64,000 nucleotides of DNA from positions 39,525 to 103,524 of the forward strand of contig NZ_JAMXIB010000010.1 of assembly GCF_024006985.1 (NCBI RefSeq), read 5' to 3'. Below the pieces are notes generated by a model, which was given only the letters and a program-made list of their open reading frames with translations, did not search any database and had not been told where the DNA came from. Source of the DNA: Robiginitalea marina (GTDB taxonomy: Bacteria > Bacteroidota > Bacteroidia > Flavobacteriales > Flavobacteriaceae). Below, piece by piece: positions 45,492 to 55,242 of the stretch (position 1 is the first letter of the stretch; each line of letters starts with the position of its first letter). The position numbers and the translations under genes are program-made.

Positions 45492-45499
45492 TATTTTTA
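45492..45499 (+). promoter_or_regulatory. Candidate -7 box of the hdhA-like gene
   Basis: TATTTTTA, 24 nt before the ATG at 45524. Confidence 0.35.
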
Positions 45500-45523
45500 A
45501 GAAACCAATAAGACTCCTTCATT

Positions 45524-46301
45524 ATGGAAACCCATTCATTTTTTGACCTGAAAAACAAAACCGCCATCGTGACTGGTGGGGGGAACGGTATCGGCAGAGG
45601 GGCTTGCGAAACCCTGGCGGCCTTCGGCGCCAATGTTGTGGTATCAGACCTGAAACTCGAAGACGCCGAACAGGTGGCTTCGGAGATCAAAACCCGCGGG
45701 GGCAAGGCCATTGCGGTCTCCTGCAACGTTATGAAGGATGAAGACCTTCAAAACGTGGTCAACGCCGCCCTCGATGCCTTTGGTAGCATCGAAATCCTTG
45801 TGAATAATGCCGGTGGCGTGGGGTGGCGGTAGGGAAAACCCCTTCCAAATCGATGTGGAACGGTTCAAGTGGGTATTTGAGTTGAACCTCTTCAGTGCCT
45901 GGCGCCTGAGCCAGCTCTGTGCCGCAGAAATGAAAAAAAGCGGCTATGGCTCAATTGTGAATATCACCTCCATGAGTTCCATCAACAAAAGCCCGAACAT
46001 GAGTGCCTATGCGAGCTCCAAGGCAGCGCTCAGCCATATGTCCGCCAACCTGGCCCATGACTACGGGCCCATGGGGATCCGGGTGAACTGCGTGGGTCCC
46101 GGGGCTACCAAAACGGCAGCCCTTGCCAGTGTCCTTACCCCTGAAATCGAATCAAAAATGCTTTCAGGCACGCCGATCAAAAGGCTGGGCGAGGTGCAGG
46201 ACATCGCCGGGGCCATCCTGTATTTTGCCGCCCCGATTTCCGAGTGGGTCAGCGGACAGGTGCTCTTTGTGAACGGGGGAGGGGTACAAACCCTGGATTA
46301 A
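45524..46301 (+). pseudogene. hdhA: HdhA-like short-chain dehydrogenase interrupted by a frameshift
   Basis: Two overlapping frames together encode a complete SDR of about 256 residues close to E. coli 7-alpha-hydroxysteroid dehydrogenase. The first (45524-45832) carries the NAD site VTGGGNGIGRG and ILVNNAGG, then hits TAG. The second (from about 45822) continues GGRENPFQ, then NITSMSS with catalytic Ser, YASSKAALSH with Tyr and Lys, and ends WVSGQVLFVNGGGVQTLD as in HdhA. The break coincides with an imperfect 10-bp tandem duplication (45812-45831). Removing one 10-bp copy restores the frame as NNAGGGRENPF. Everything else is undamaged, so the lesion is recent, reversible or an assembly error. 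The substrate may be any secondary alcohol. Confidence 0.85.
45812..45831 (+). repeat. Imperfect 10-bp tandem duplication at the SDR frameshift
   Basis: GGTGGCGTGG is followed at once by GGTGGCGGTA. The 7-mer GGTGGCG recurs at a 10-bp step, which shifts the frame by +1. Confidence 0.8.
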
Positions 46302-46454
46302 AAAACGTGCGACCAAATGGTGCGCTTCACAGCGACTACCCCTTAAACATCTTTACATTAAACGCGGAATCCCGGTTGCAGGATTTCCCGGGGGTATGCC
46401 CCGGACGCAAACAGGATTGTCCCTGCCGGGGAGCCCGGCCAAAACCCAAACCCT

Positions 46455-46895
46455 ATGAAAACAACACTATTGCAAGGTGCGATTATCAACGGTGTCATCA
46501 ACGGCTCCATCAACGGGGGGATCCAGTGGTTCTCCTTTAAAAAGCACGAAACGGTCCCTATTTCAGTGGATTCCATCACCAACCAGGAATTCACGGTGCT
46601 CGGCAGTGCGGTCCACCTGTCCGTAACGCTGGCCATGATACTGACCTTTGTCGCCTATTTTTCCATCAAAAAGGAAATGCGGCCGAAAATCACAAGCTTT
46701 CTTTGGCTGATCCTCAAACACGGGTTTTTCACCTTCGGGGTGGCTACAGGCCTTTCGGTGATGTGGCAGTATAAAATGGGCAGCATTGAGGTGAGCGCCC
46801 TGACCGGCACCCTCCTGGTGGGCCTGATCGCCAGTGTAGTGGCAGGGGTGGTCAATTACCTCACCCTGAAGCCCTACTCGGAAACCAGTTCCTAG
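46455..46895 (+). CDS. Four-helix membrane protein, unknown function
   Basis: This 146-residue protein has an Asn/Gly-rich amphipathic start (GAIINGVINGSINGGIQWF) and predicted helices at about 51-73, 80-105 and 115-135. Proteins with this INGxINGxIN opening recur in flavobacteria but I know no function. It is a single gene ending in a strong terminator. Confidence 0.8.
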   Translation: MKTTLLQGAIINGVINGSINGGIQWFSFKKHETVPISVDSITNQEFTVLGSAVHLSVTLAMILTFVAYFSIKKEMRPKITSFLWLILKHGFFTFGVATGLSVMWQYKMGSIEVSALTGTLLVGLIASVVAGVVNYLTLKPYSETSS

Positions 46896-46929
46896 GGGCG
46901 ACCTTCCCCTCTTGTGTTGATGGATCTGC

Positions 46930-46964
46930 AAAAGGCCCTGGTCCTTTTGGGACCAGGGCCTTTT
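46930..46964. terminator. Bidirectional terminator hairpin
   Basis: AAAAGGCCCTGGTCC (46930-46944) pairs perfectly with GGACCAGGGCCTTTT (46950-46964) around a 5-nt loop. It separates convergent genes. Confidence 0.9.
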
Positions 46965-46985
46965 GTGCCTCAAGGGGAAATGGGA

Positions 46986-48050
46986 TCAGTACACCAATTC
47001 AAAATTGTTGACCCATAGTTCGCTGCCGATGGCCCCGGTGAAGAAATCGCCCAGGGCGCTGGAAGAAAAGACCACGGTAATATGGGTAGGGCGGGCCCCG
47101 GCCTCCGCCCAGGTTTCCCCGGGCCGGATATTGGCGTATTCAAATTCGGGGTCTGATGCAGATAGGGGGCCATATTTTATGGGTACCTCCAGGGTGGTCC
47201 ATTCCGCTACTATGTCCCCGCTGCGAAGCCAACCCGTGCCCACCCGGGCTATCTGGTCTCCATCCCGCTGCTCCAAAAGCACATACAGGTCGGCCTGATC
47301 CCCCCCGGGAAGGGGGTTCCCGTCCCCATCGAGGTATTCCGTCCCCGGCAGGTATCGGTATTCCACGCGGAAGCCCGCGGGACGCGCGGTAAATGGGGTA
47401 CCAAAGTCTATATTGGACCGGGGGTCTGTAGGGTTGGGGAAACCGTCGGTAAAGGACCCTGTGTACAGGGTAGCCGCCGCCATGCGCACCAGGAGCGGGG
47501 CCCTCACGCTGACCATTCTGGCCGCGAAATCGCCGCCCCCCAGGTCTTCAGGGGTGGTATTGGCGCCCCCCACGAGGGCCAGGCCGGGGTTGGCGGTATC
47601 CCAAATGGTATTTTCCGCATTTTCCCCGGGTTGCTGATACCCGCCAACCGTGTACCATAGGTCAAAAGCGCTGTTGGGGAGTTGGGGCTGTGCCTCGGCC
47701 ACCACGGCCGAAACTTCCCATTGCGCCTCAGAGCCATCCTCTGCGGTAACGGTATAGATCACGGGTTCGCTGAAATCCTGGGGTTCCCCTACGCCAGGGG
47801 AAATGGCAGCCAAATTGGAGATCTCGATCCGGGAAGGGGTCAGGGCAGAAACATCAGCGCCTTCATCAAATGGGATCTCAATCTTCCGTTCTGCCGGCCG
47901 GATGGTCGTCACAGAGGCCTGCCCCGGAATTTCAAAGGCTTCGATTTCCTTGAAATCGGAAAGCCCGAATTTATCCTCTTTAATACACCCTAACGCAACC
48001 AGGGCCAAAGACAGCAGTATCGACTTCAGCACTTTTTTCATGGGATTCAT
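46986..48050 (-). CDS. PCMD-domain (putative carbohydrate metabolism) lipoprotein
   Basis: The 354-residue product has lipobox VALGC (Cys22), an N-terminal beta domain of the DUF4493/BACON type (about 30-118) and a C-terminal PCMD domain starting LPNSAFDLWYTVGGYQQPGEN. That domain includes WDTANPG, GSFTDGF, RPAGFRVEYRYLPG and WVNNFELVY. PCMD proteins are found in Bacteroidota glycan-use loci and are thought to bind carbohydrate. The outer-membrane beta-barrel gene lies 59 nt upstream in the same direction. Confidence 0.88.
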   Translation of the reverse strand: MNPMKKVLKSILLSLALVALGCIKEDKFGLSDFKEIEAFEIPGQASVTTIRPAERKIEIPFDEGADVSALTPSRIEISNLAAISPGVGEPQDFSEPVIYTVTAEDGSEAQWEVSAVVAEAQPQLPNSAFDLWYTVGGYQQPGENAENTIWDTANPGLALVGGANTTPEDLGGGDFAARMVSVRAPLLVRMAAATLYTGSFTDGFPNPTDPRSNIDFGTPFTARPAGFRVEYRYLPGTEYLDGDGNPLPGGDQADLYVLLEQRDGDQIARVGTGWLRSGDIVAEWTTLEVPIKYGPLSASDPEFEYANIRPGETWAEAGARPTHITVVFSSSALGDFFTGAIGSELWVNNFELVY

Positions 48051-48109
48051 CAGATTTTAAGAGTGTCCGTTTATCCTAATCCTGTTCATAAACCGTTTGC
48101 AGGGCAAGG

Positions 48110-48868
48110 CTAAAAATCAAAATAATAGGCCACCCCAAGGTTCAGGGCCAACAAGTTTAGCTTCAGGTCGATGCTGCTCTGGTGGATTTTTGTTTGATTG
48201 GCCTCATCATCATTAAATGTCTCCGTAGTCCATCTGGAGCTTACCCCAGCCACCCCCACGGAGGCCTCAAAAGCCCATTCCCTGGTAAAGAAAAGGACCA
48301 CCCCCGGTTGTATCCCCAACCGAAGTTCCACGAAATCCTTCTCGAATTTCTCCACCTCAGAAGCCAGGAAATCCCGTTGTAACGATTCCCCAAGGGTCAC
48401 CCGCAAGTCTGTTTGAACAAAAAATTGCATCCTCCCGGCCCCCAGGGGCACATACTTGCGGATATTCGGGAGGAAGGAGACGTCCTGGCCGACGCTTCTT
48501 GAGGTAATTTCCACTTTATCTTCATTCAGGAAGGTAATATCCTCCCGCTGTCGTCCGTAGCTGAACCCAAGGCCTACGGTAAAATTGTTTTTGAGGGCGT
48601 AGCCGCCGGAACCAGTGATCCGGTAGTCGAATTTGTTCTGGTCAATCACCTGCCGAAATAACTGGTTCTCATTTTGGGCGTCCCGCTGGTCCAGCGAAAA
48701 AGTAATCACCCCGTAGCCCCGGCCGGGGGTTATTGAATAGTTATCCACAGCTTCCGATCCGTCTGCTTGCGAGAACGCCGGGGAGGACATGATACAGAAA
48801 ACAAGGACCAGGACCCAGGGCCCCATCCCATGGAGACTTAAGCGGGTATTTTGGGTGTTGGAAATCAT
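48110..48868 (-). CDS. Outer-membrane beta-barrel-like protein
   Basis: The 252-residue exported protein (signal cut after SPAFSQ) has alternating amphipathic strands, for example NFTVGLGFSYGRQ and LLALNLGVAYYFDF, and ends in Phe, the usual C-terminal residue of outer-membrane barrels. It has the size of an 8-strand OmpW/OmpX-like porin. The function is unknown. It precedes the PCMD lipoprotein gene, probably in one transcript. Confidence 0.85.
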   Translation of the reverse strand: MISNTQNTRLSLHGMGPWVLVLVFCIMSSPAFSQADGSEAVDNYSITPGRGYGVITFSLDQRDAQNENQLFRQVIDQNKFDYRITGSGGYALKNNFTVGLGFSYGRQREDITFLNEDKVEITSRSVGQDVSFLPNIRKYVPLGAGRMQFFVQTDLRVTLGESLQRDFLASEVEKFEKDFVELRLGIQPGVVLFFTREWAFEASVGVAGVSSRWTTETFNDDEANQTKIHQSSIDLKLNLLALNLGVAYYFDF

Positions 48869-49085
48869 GGTGTACGGGTTGTGCAGGACTACTACTCTCT
48901 TATGCGCCCTGAGGGCAATTTTTAAGGTCCTTATTGATTTTTTTCATTACTTTAAAAATAAATTTTTTTTTAACAGGTTCGGTTTGTGCCTTCAAAAAAG
49001 TTCAAGCCCAAATCTATAGACAAACAATCCTTTAGCCTTTACACCTTTAACCGCATTTTATTATTTTGTCATATCGTTCCATGCC

Positions 49086-49754
49086 ATGAAACATCCAACC
49101 AAAGGGGAACTCACCAGACAAAAGATCCTTGAAAGGGTCAATTCCCTGTTCAACGGGCAAGGGGTAGACCATACGATTAGCCAAATTGCCGCCTCCATCG
49201 GCATGGGTAAAAGCCGTGTAACCAATTATTTCCCCAAAAAAGAACACCTCGTGCTCGGACTCCTGAAACGATACGAAGAGGAGCTGGATAAGGTTTTTGA
49301 GCACCATCAGGCCCATAAAGATTTTACCGAAATCGGGCAGTTTGTAAATTACCTATCTGACATTATGGACCTGATGTTCCGGTACCGCGGGGTGATTGCC
49401 CATGCCATGACAAACCCGGCAGTGAACAGCATGGTTGGGGTGCATATTGAAGAAAATTACAAGCGGAACAGGGAGAAGCTCCGCCAGCGGCTTAATTCCT
49501 TTTCAAAAAATGGGCTGGTTGAGGGCCGTATCCTGGAGCCCGAATATTTTGAGGTTTTCTCCGTGCAATTCCTAACCCTGGCCTCCAATTGGATCATCTC
49601 TTATACCCTGATGGACCATGATAAGGCTTACGATGCCGTTAAGCCCGTCTATCTGCGCAGTATCCTGTATTGCCTGAAACCTTACCTTACAGAAGAAGGC
49701 CGGGCCGAAATGGAATCAGCCTTCGGGGAGACTTTTGCCGCAAAGCCACATTAA
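49086..49754 (+). CDS. TetR-family transcriptional regulator
   Basis: The 222-residue protein has an N-terminal TetR HTH (TRQKILERVNSLFNGQGVDHTISQIAASIGMGKSRVTNYFPKKEHLV in outline, residues 9-55) and a helical ligand domain with unknown inducer. It ends 22 nt before the MscS-type channel gene, so it likely controls itself and the channel. Confidence 0.92.
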   Translation: MKHPTKGELTRQKILERVNSLFNGQGVDHTISQIAASIGMGKSRVTNYFPKKEHLVLGLLKRYEEELDKVFEHHQAHKDFTEIGQFVNYLSDIMDLMFRYRGVIAHAMTNPAVNSMVGVHIEENYKRNREKLRQRLNSFSKNGLVEGRILEPEYFEVFSVQFLTLASNWIISYTLMDHDKAYDAVKPVYLRSILYCLKPYLTEEGRAEMESAFGETFAAKPH

Positions 49755-49776
49755 CCTTTTACAGCTAAACCCGATC

Positions 49777-52266
49777 ATGAAATTTACGCGCCAAATACCC
49801 CGCCGGGGCATAAAGAAAATATGGCTCTTTATCGCTCTTATTGGGCTGATTTCCTTACAAAACGGGTATAGCCAGGAAGAGGGGCCTTTGGAGCCTGCAG
49901 TAAAAGATAGCACCCCGCCGGTTGAATTTATCCCATTCAACGAGGTGTTGATCGCTGCCGGCGAATCCAGGATTCGTGCCCTCCGGGCGGCGGAATCCCT
50001 GATTGGCCTGGAAAGCATTGCACGGGAAACCCGGCGAAACGATTCCATCCTGATGCTGGTAGACAGCGCCCTTTCCCTTGCAAAACAAATAGAATACCCC
50101 CAGAAAAGCGAGCGGTTCCTGACCAACGAAAAGAATTACTGGCAAATTGCCAACAGGTATGTGGGAGCCCAGAAAAAGCGGTTGTCAGAATTGATCCGGG
50201 ACCTGCAGGACCAGCGCTCAACCCTTGAAAAGGACCTTCGCATTTGGAGGAATACCCAAACGCTGCAAGACTCTTCCTATGCCTTTGGCAATACAGCGGA
50301 GGTCATTGCAGCCACTTCCTCCATGCTGGACAGCCTGTCGACCGTAATCCAGGAGCGGTCAGAATTGCTCGTGCTTCCCCTTAACAGGACTATTGGAACA
50401 GAAGTTGAGATCGAACTGCTATTGGAAAAAATTCAGCAGGCCCTCCAGGAAAAATCCTCCCTGGTATATACGCGGACCGGCCCGGCCCTGCTCACAACAG
50501 CATTTTCAGCTTCTCAGGACCAGCAGTTTCCGGGTCGATTTAAAGCGTCCATGAAGTCGGAATGGAGCGCCTTATTGTTCTACCTCGGGCAACACAAAAA
50601 CGCCTATGCCCTCTACCTTTTCTTTTTCCTGGGCATTTTGGCGCTTTTTTCCTGGATCAGAACCCGACTGAAGTTTTTGAGGGCCAATACCCTGAGCTAC
50701 TATCAAACCACCTTTACGGCTGTGCTCCGCAGGCCCCTGAGCGCAGGGATTCTTTTCTGCCTGTTCCTCATGGTAATCTTCTTCCCTGACCGCCCTCCGC
50801 TGTTGGTCGATATTACCATCCTTGCCTTGCTGTTCCCCCTGATGGATCTAACCCTCAACCTTACGCCCCGCAACCTGCACGGATACCTATGGGGGTTTGC
50901 AGCCCTAATCCTGCTATACCTTGGGACCCGGCTTATCCCCGCCGAATCGCTGCTTAACCGCTATGCCCTCCTGGTGCTGGGGGTTGCGGAACTGGTGATC
51001 CTTTACCCCCTGTATAGAAAACCCCGGCTTTTAAAGCTCCACAACCAGACCCTTTCCCGGTTTGTCCGCTTCCTCATAGTCTTCCACTTCTGGGCTGTTT
51101 TGACGGGCTTTGCGGCAAATTTCTTCGGGTACACTATGTTTTCGCAGGTTGCCCTGGGATCGTTCTCCATCAATGCCCTTGCAGGTCTTCTCCTGTTTGT
51201 TGCGGCCATTATCCTGATCGGCGGACTTCAGTTTTTCATAAGTAGTCCCTATCTGGACAGGTTCCAGGTCATCCACGACTACGAGGAATACCTTAAAGGA
51301 TTTACAGCCCGTGCAGTTATCACAGGGGTGCTTCTGTTCTGGCTGGACACCGTGCTCCGTATTTTCTACCTGAAGGACGCGGTCTACACCGTACTGCGCA
51401 ACCTCTTTACCCGTGACCTTTCCCTCGGATCCATGTCGTTTTCGCTTGGGAAAATTGTCCTGTTTATCTTCATCATCTGGTTTTCCATCATCCTCTCCCG
51501 GGTGGTCAAGATCGTTTTACGATCTGACGTGCTCGATAAACTGCCCCTCAAAAAAGGGGTGCCCCGGATGGTTACGGCCATTGCGCAAACCGCCCTGATC
51601 ACCATTGGGGTGCTCTTCGCCATACGCGCCATTGGGATGCCCATGGACCAGTTGACCATTATCTTCAGTGCTTTCAGCGTTGGTATTGGATTCGGGTTGC
51701 AAAACATTTTCAACAACCTGGTTTCCGGGATCATCCTGCTTTTTGAGCGGCCGGTACAGCTCGGGGACACTGTGGAGGTGGGCAACCTTATCGGAAAGGT
51801 ACAATCCATGGGGATCCGATCCAGCCACATCCATACATTTGACGGGGCCGAGGTCATTGTGCCGAACGGGCAACTCATATCGCAGGAAGTAGTCAACTGG
51901 ACCCTTTCGGACAAAACCCGGAGGATAGAAGTAATCTCAGGGGTGGCCTACGGGTCGGACGTACACCTGGTCCGCAACCTGCTCCTGCAGGTGCTGCAGG
52001 AACACCCTGAAGTACTCCAGACCCCTGCGCCCCTTGTTCTGTTCAACAATATGGGGGAGAGTTCCCTGGATTTCAGGCTGTTGTTCTGGACGGACCGCTT
52101 CGAGGAGTGGCTCAGAATCCGCAGTGATGTGATCTTTGCCATCCACGATATCCTCTATGCGAATAACATCAGTATCCCCTTCCCACAGCGCGACCTGCAT
52201 TTGAAATCGGTGGATCCTTCGGTTTTTCCAAACCCGAAGAAAAATGAGCCGGGGGATTCCCCATAG
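49777..52266 (+). CDS. Large MscS-family mechanosensitive channel
   Basis: The ATG at 49777 opens a signal-like segment and gives 829 residues. A periplasmic coiled-coil part (about 40-270) is followed by around ten membrane helices. The MscS core carries GIGFGLQNIFNNLVSGIILLFE in the pore helix, then RPVQLGDTVEVGNLIGKVQSMGIRSSHI and the beta domain PNGQLISQEVVNW. It resembles the large MscK/YbdG-type channels that protect against osmotic downshift. It follows a TetR gene in an apparent operon. Confidence 0.95.
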   Translation: MKFTRQIPRRGIKKIWLFIALIGLISLQNGYSQEEGPLEPAVKDSTPPVEFIPFNEVLIAAGESRIRALRAAESLIGLESIARETRRNDSILMLVDSALSLAKQIEYPQKSERFLTNEKNYWQIANRYVGAQKKRLSELIRDLQDQRSTLEKDLRIWRNTQTLQDSSYAFGNTAEVIAATSSMLDSLSTVIQERSELLVLPLNRTIGTEVEIELLLEKIQQALQEKSSLVYTRTGPALLTTAFSASQDQQFPGRFKASMKSEWSALLFYLGQHKNAYALYLFFFLGILALFSWIRTRLKFLRANTLSYYQTTFTAVLRRPLSAGILFCLFLMVIFFPDRPPLLVDITILALLFPLMDLTLNLTPRNLHGYLWGFAALILLYLGTRLIPAESLLNRYALLVLGVAELVILYPLYRKPRLLKLHNQTLSRFVRFLIVFHFWAVLTGFAANFFGYTMFSQVALGSFSINALAGLLLFVAAIILIGGLQFFISSPYLDRFQVIHDYEEYLKGFTARAVITGVLLFWLDTVLRIFYLKDAVYTVLRNLFTRDLSLGSMSFSLGKIVLFIFIIWFSIILSRVVKIVLRSDVLDKLPLKKGVPRMVTAIAQTALITIGVLFAIRAIGMPMDQLTIIFSAFSVGIGFGLQNIFNNLVSGIILLFERPVQLGDTVEVGNLIGKVQSMGIRSSHIHTFDGAEVIVPNGQLISQEVVNWTLSDKTRRIEVISGVAYGSDVHLVRNLLLQVLQEHPEVLQTPAPLVLFNNMGESSLDFRLLFWTDRFEEWLRIRSDVIFAIHDILYANNISIPFPQRDLHLKSVDPSVFPNPKKNEPGDSP

Positions 52267-52310
52267 GAGGTACTGACCGAAAGGGAGGTACCCTTCAGGA
52301 ACAAGGCAAT

Positions 52311-53477
52311 TTATTTTGAGTCCTTCTCGCTGCCTGCAGCCCTTTTGCCGGTAAGGTACCCCAGGTAAAAGGGCAGCCCCAGCACCACAATCAGGGCGAT
52401 GACGCCGAAAAAGAGGATGCTTTTGAGCATCCCGTGAATTTCGGCAAAGGCGTTTTTAATCCCCGTATCGGCAATTTCCCGGGCATCCAGGCCTAGCGCC
52501 AGCCTTTCCCGCTGTATAATCGTATCGAGGGCAATGCGCTCGCGCAAGATCATTTCGTCCAGGGCCCGGCGTTCCAAGGCGAGGTTCACCATGGCGCGGC
52601 TGATTTCTGAATTCAGCCCTTTGAAGATCGGATTTACGGCACCCCTGAAATCCTCAATGGCCGTGGCAAGTATTTCCGGGGAATTCTCTGCCACTTCCAC
52701 CAACCGTTCCAGTTCATATTCTACCCGGGCCAGGCGGGTTTCCAGGGGGATGGAATCCAGGCCCTGCTCCTTCAGAAAGAGGGAGGTTTGCCAGGCAAAC
52801 TTCTTGCCCGCTACATCAGAGGCGTAATCGAACCGGTTCGTCGCGTCTGCCACCACTTCGGAAAGGGTGCCTACAGTCTGGACCGCCGTGCTGTCGGGCA
52901 ATTCCTTAAACGCGAGATAGGCCTCCCGAATGGGGGTGTGCCGAAATTCATTTTCAAGACGAAGGGGATGCTCCCGGGCATAGGTTTCCACAAATTCCCG
53001 GTAACGGGGATATTCCTTTTTGTTCAGGACGCTGGTAGCGATTTTTTCAATCCGGTCGGTATTCTTTGCCGTAGCCTCCAGGGCAATGGGGGCCCAGCTT
53101 CCGAAAATGGCATCATCCGTGGAAGCTTCGAAAAAATTCAGCAATTCATACATATAGGACCAGGTATCCGCCAGGGCGACCCGGGGCATGGTCTGAAAAC
53201 TGATCCTGCCGAGTGCGGACGCCGTTTGGATTTTCCAGCGAAGGGCATTTTTTTGGACCGCCAGGTGGCCCTCCGCCTCTTTGGCGATGCTGTCTGCAGC
53301 TATCTCCGTGCGTTCAAGGGCCTCCTCCGCAAAGGCCTGGATCAGCAACCGGGTATTCAGTTCATTTACGGAAAGGGGCTTCTGTTCGCTTTCGATTTTC
53401 ACCAGGGAGCAGGAACTCAAAAGCAATACAATGAGCCCTGCCAGTAGAATACCCCTGGTTTTCAACATCGTCTTCAT
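52311..53477 (-). CDS. Lipoprotein-like protein with a C-terminal membrane helix
   Basis: Starting at the ATG at 53477, the 388-residue product has a signal with lipobox LLLSSC. The body is almost all alpha-helical (long runs of Glu, Ala, Arg; LVKIES, RTEIAADSIAKEAEGH) and ends with one strong transmembrane helix (LFFGVIALIVVLGLPFYLGYLTGK). A lipid anchor at one end and a helix at the other is unusual and could span or tether membranes. It is downstream of the DUF2207 gene by 57 nt. I do not know the family. Confidence 0.8.
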   Translation of the reverse strand: MKTMLKTRGILLAGLIVLLLSSCSLVKIESEQKPLSVNELNTRLLIQAFAEEALERTEIAADSIAKEAEGHLAVQKNALRWKIQTASALGRISFQTMPRVALADTWSYMYELLNFFEASTDDAIFGSWAPIALEATAKNTDRIEKIATSVLNKKEYPRYREFVETYAREHPLRLENEFRHTPIREAYLAFKELPDSTAVQTVGTLSEVVADATNRFDYASDVAGKKFAWQTSLFLKEQGLDSIPLETRLARVEYELERLVEVAENSPEILATAIEDFRGAVNPIFKGLNSEISRAMVNLALERRALDEMILRERIALDTIIQRERLALGLDAREIADTGIKNAFAEIHGMLKSILFFGVIALIVVLGLPFYLGYLTGKRAAGSEKDSK

Positions 53478-53534
53478 AAAGAATTGCAATTTAAGCCTTT
53501 CGGCGAATCTCCCCAACAACGCGCGATCCGCCCG

Positions 53535-55220
53535 TCACCAGCTGCCCCCGCCGCCGCCGCCCATGCCGCCGCCCGAGGACCCTCCCCCGGAGGAACTACT
53601 GGAGGGGGAGCTCACCAGGGTGGTACTGGTCCGCTCCATGGTACTGGAAAAGGACCTGGAAAACTGGTGCATGGACCGGAACCCGCCGGAGGTGTGGTAC
53701 CAGGTGGGTGGGGCCACATCCAGGTTTTCGAATTTTTGCGCCCATTGCTTCAGGGCGCCAAAGGCCAGGGCATAGGCCATGGTCGTCTCGAAATAATCCG
53801 GGCTTTCCTTTAGCAGCATGCGCAGGCGGTTTTCTTCAGCCGTTTTAATAAAAGCCCTGAATCCCTTGAGTTCGGAATATAGTTTTACCCCAAACGGGTT
53901 TTTCTTCACCATATGACGGTTCAGGATCAGCAGGGCCACCCCCAGGACCAGGGCGCATAACACGGCCACCACCCCCCAGAAATTGAAAAAGGTGGGGAGC
54001 AGGACCAACAGGGCCAGGACAATCCCCCCTCCCGTGAACCAGTACACCCGGCGGGCTTTGGGGTCGTAGTATTTTTGGGCGGCCCCGGCCAGTTCCTTCT
54101 TCGCCATGTTCATCGTAAGGTAAAAGGTGTTTTTCAGGCTACTGACCCGAACCTCCGATTCCCCTCCGTGAAACAGGCCATCAAAAACGATTTTTTGATA
54201 TCCCGGGGCCTCTGCCGGGAGGTCGGCCAGCTTTTTAATCAGGATGTCTTCTTTGGCAAACCATCCCTCCCCTTCCACCTCCTCCATTTCCAGCAGCCCC
54301 CGGTTGCCCCAGTACGGCAGGAGCGAAACGAGGTCGGAAGTGTCCTCCCTGTCGTTTATCAGGAAACCGACCATGGCGGGGTCCATGTTTTCCGGCGGGA
54401 AATACGTGACCACCATGGGGGAGGGGTCATCTTTTCCATATTTAAGGAACACCTTGTAAAACCCCCCTGCCAAAAGCAAAAGGATCGGCACCCACCCGTA
54501 CCCCGACCAAAAGAGCCAAAGACGGCCGGGTTCGGCGATGCTGCCTTTTGGGAGGTTCACCAGCAGGGTGACAGCCTCTCCGTAATTTGACCCAAACCCT
54601 TCCCGGGAGGTACCCGAAATGGTGCCCCCGGCAATGCGAATCCCGAATTCCCCCGTGGGAGAAGTACTCCCCACAGGGCCGGCATACAGGAAGACCTGGT
54701 CCGGGTCCGCCTCCACCCCTTCGGGCAGGATTACGCTGAAGGTGATTTTTTTGAAGGGGGCAACCCAGTCCGAGGGTTTTAAATTCCAGTAAAACCGCGT
54801 GAAGTCTTCCTCAAATAAAAAGGCATTGTCCACCCGGTACCGGATCTCATAGTGTATGGGGCCCACCACCGTTTTGTCGGGATCCCCGATCTTGATCCGG
54901 GCGTTGCCCTCCATCCTTTGGGAAAAGTTCCCTGAGGCCTCGAATTTGTGCCCGGGCACTTTAATGTCGCTGATGCGGATTTGCCGTTTGGCTTCCGATC
55001 CATCCGCAGCACGGATCGTGTAGGAGGTAAGAATATCGCGGTAAATCCCGTGTTTGGGACTAAAGAATTCCACATCATAGGTTTCCACTACCTCGAAGTA
55101 CCCCTCCTTATGGAGCTCAATGGCAACCGAAAAGTGGTCCACCCCAAAGTCCTGGGCCTGCGCCAAAACCGGCACAAGCCAAAGCAACAGGAACACAGGG
55201 TTGAATCGGGGCGATCTCAT
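53535..55220 (-). CDS. DUF2207 membrane protein with Gly/Ser tail
   Basis: The 561-residue protein has a signal peptide (cut after AQAQ), an extracytoplasmic DUF2207 beta domain (about 25-230, with SPKHGIYRDI), a membrane helix (about 238-258), a cytosolic part and a further pair of helices (about 395-435). It ends in a long Ser/Gly tail finishing GGGGGGSW. DUF2207 proteins are regularly encoded beside LemA, as here (22 nt). The joint function is unknown. Confidence 0.93.
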   Translation of the reverse strand: MRSPRFNPVFLLLWLVPVLAQAQDFGVDHFSVAIELHKEGYFEVVETYDVEFFSPKHGIYRDILTSYTIRAADGSEAKRQIRISDIKVPGHKFEASGNFSQRMEGNARIKIGDPDKTVVGPIHYEIRYRVDNAFLFEEDFTRFYWNLKPSDWVAPFKKITFSVILPEGVEADPDQVFLYAGPVGSTSPTGEFGIRIAGGTISGTSREGFGSNYGEAVTLLVNLPKGSIAEPGRLWLFWSGYGWVPILLLLAGGFYKVFLKYGKDDPSPMVVTYFPPENMDPAMVGFLINDREDTSDLVSLLPYWGNRGLLEMEEVEGEGWFAKEDILIKKLADLPAEAPGYQKIVFDGLFHGGESEVRVSSLKNTFYLTMNMAKKELAGAAQKYYDPKARRVYWFTGGGIVLALLVLLPTFFNFWGVVAVLCALVLGVALLILNRHMVKKNPFGVKLYSELKGFRAFIKTAEENRLRMLLKESPDYFETTMAYALAFGALKQWAQKFENLDVAPPTWYHTSGGFRSMHQFSRSFSSTMERTSTTLVSSPSSSSSGGGSSGGGMGGGGGGSW

Positions 55221-55242
55221 GAAACGCGGGTCCTGGAAAAGG

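Noticed and set aside
45807..45832. Programmed ribosomal frameshift in the SDR gene
   Set aside because: No slippery heptamer or downstream pseudoknot is evident; the tandem 10-bp duplication explains the shift better.
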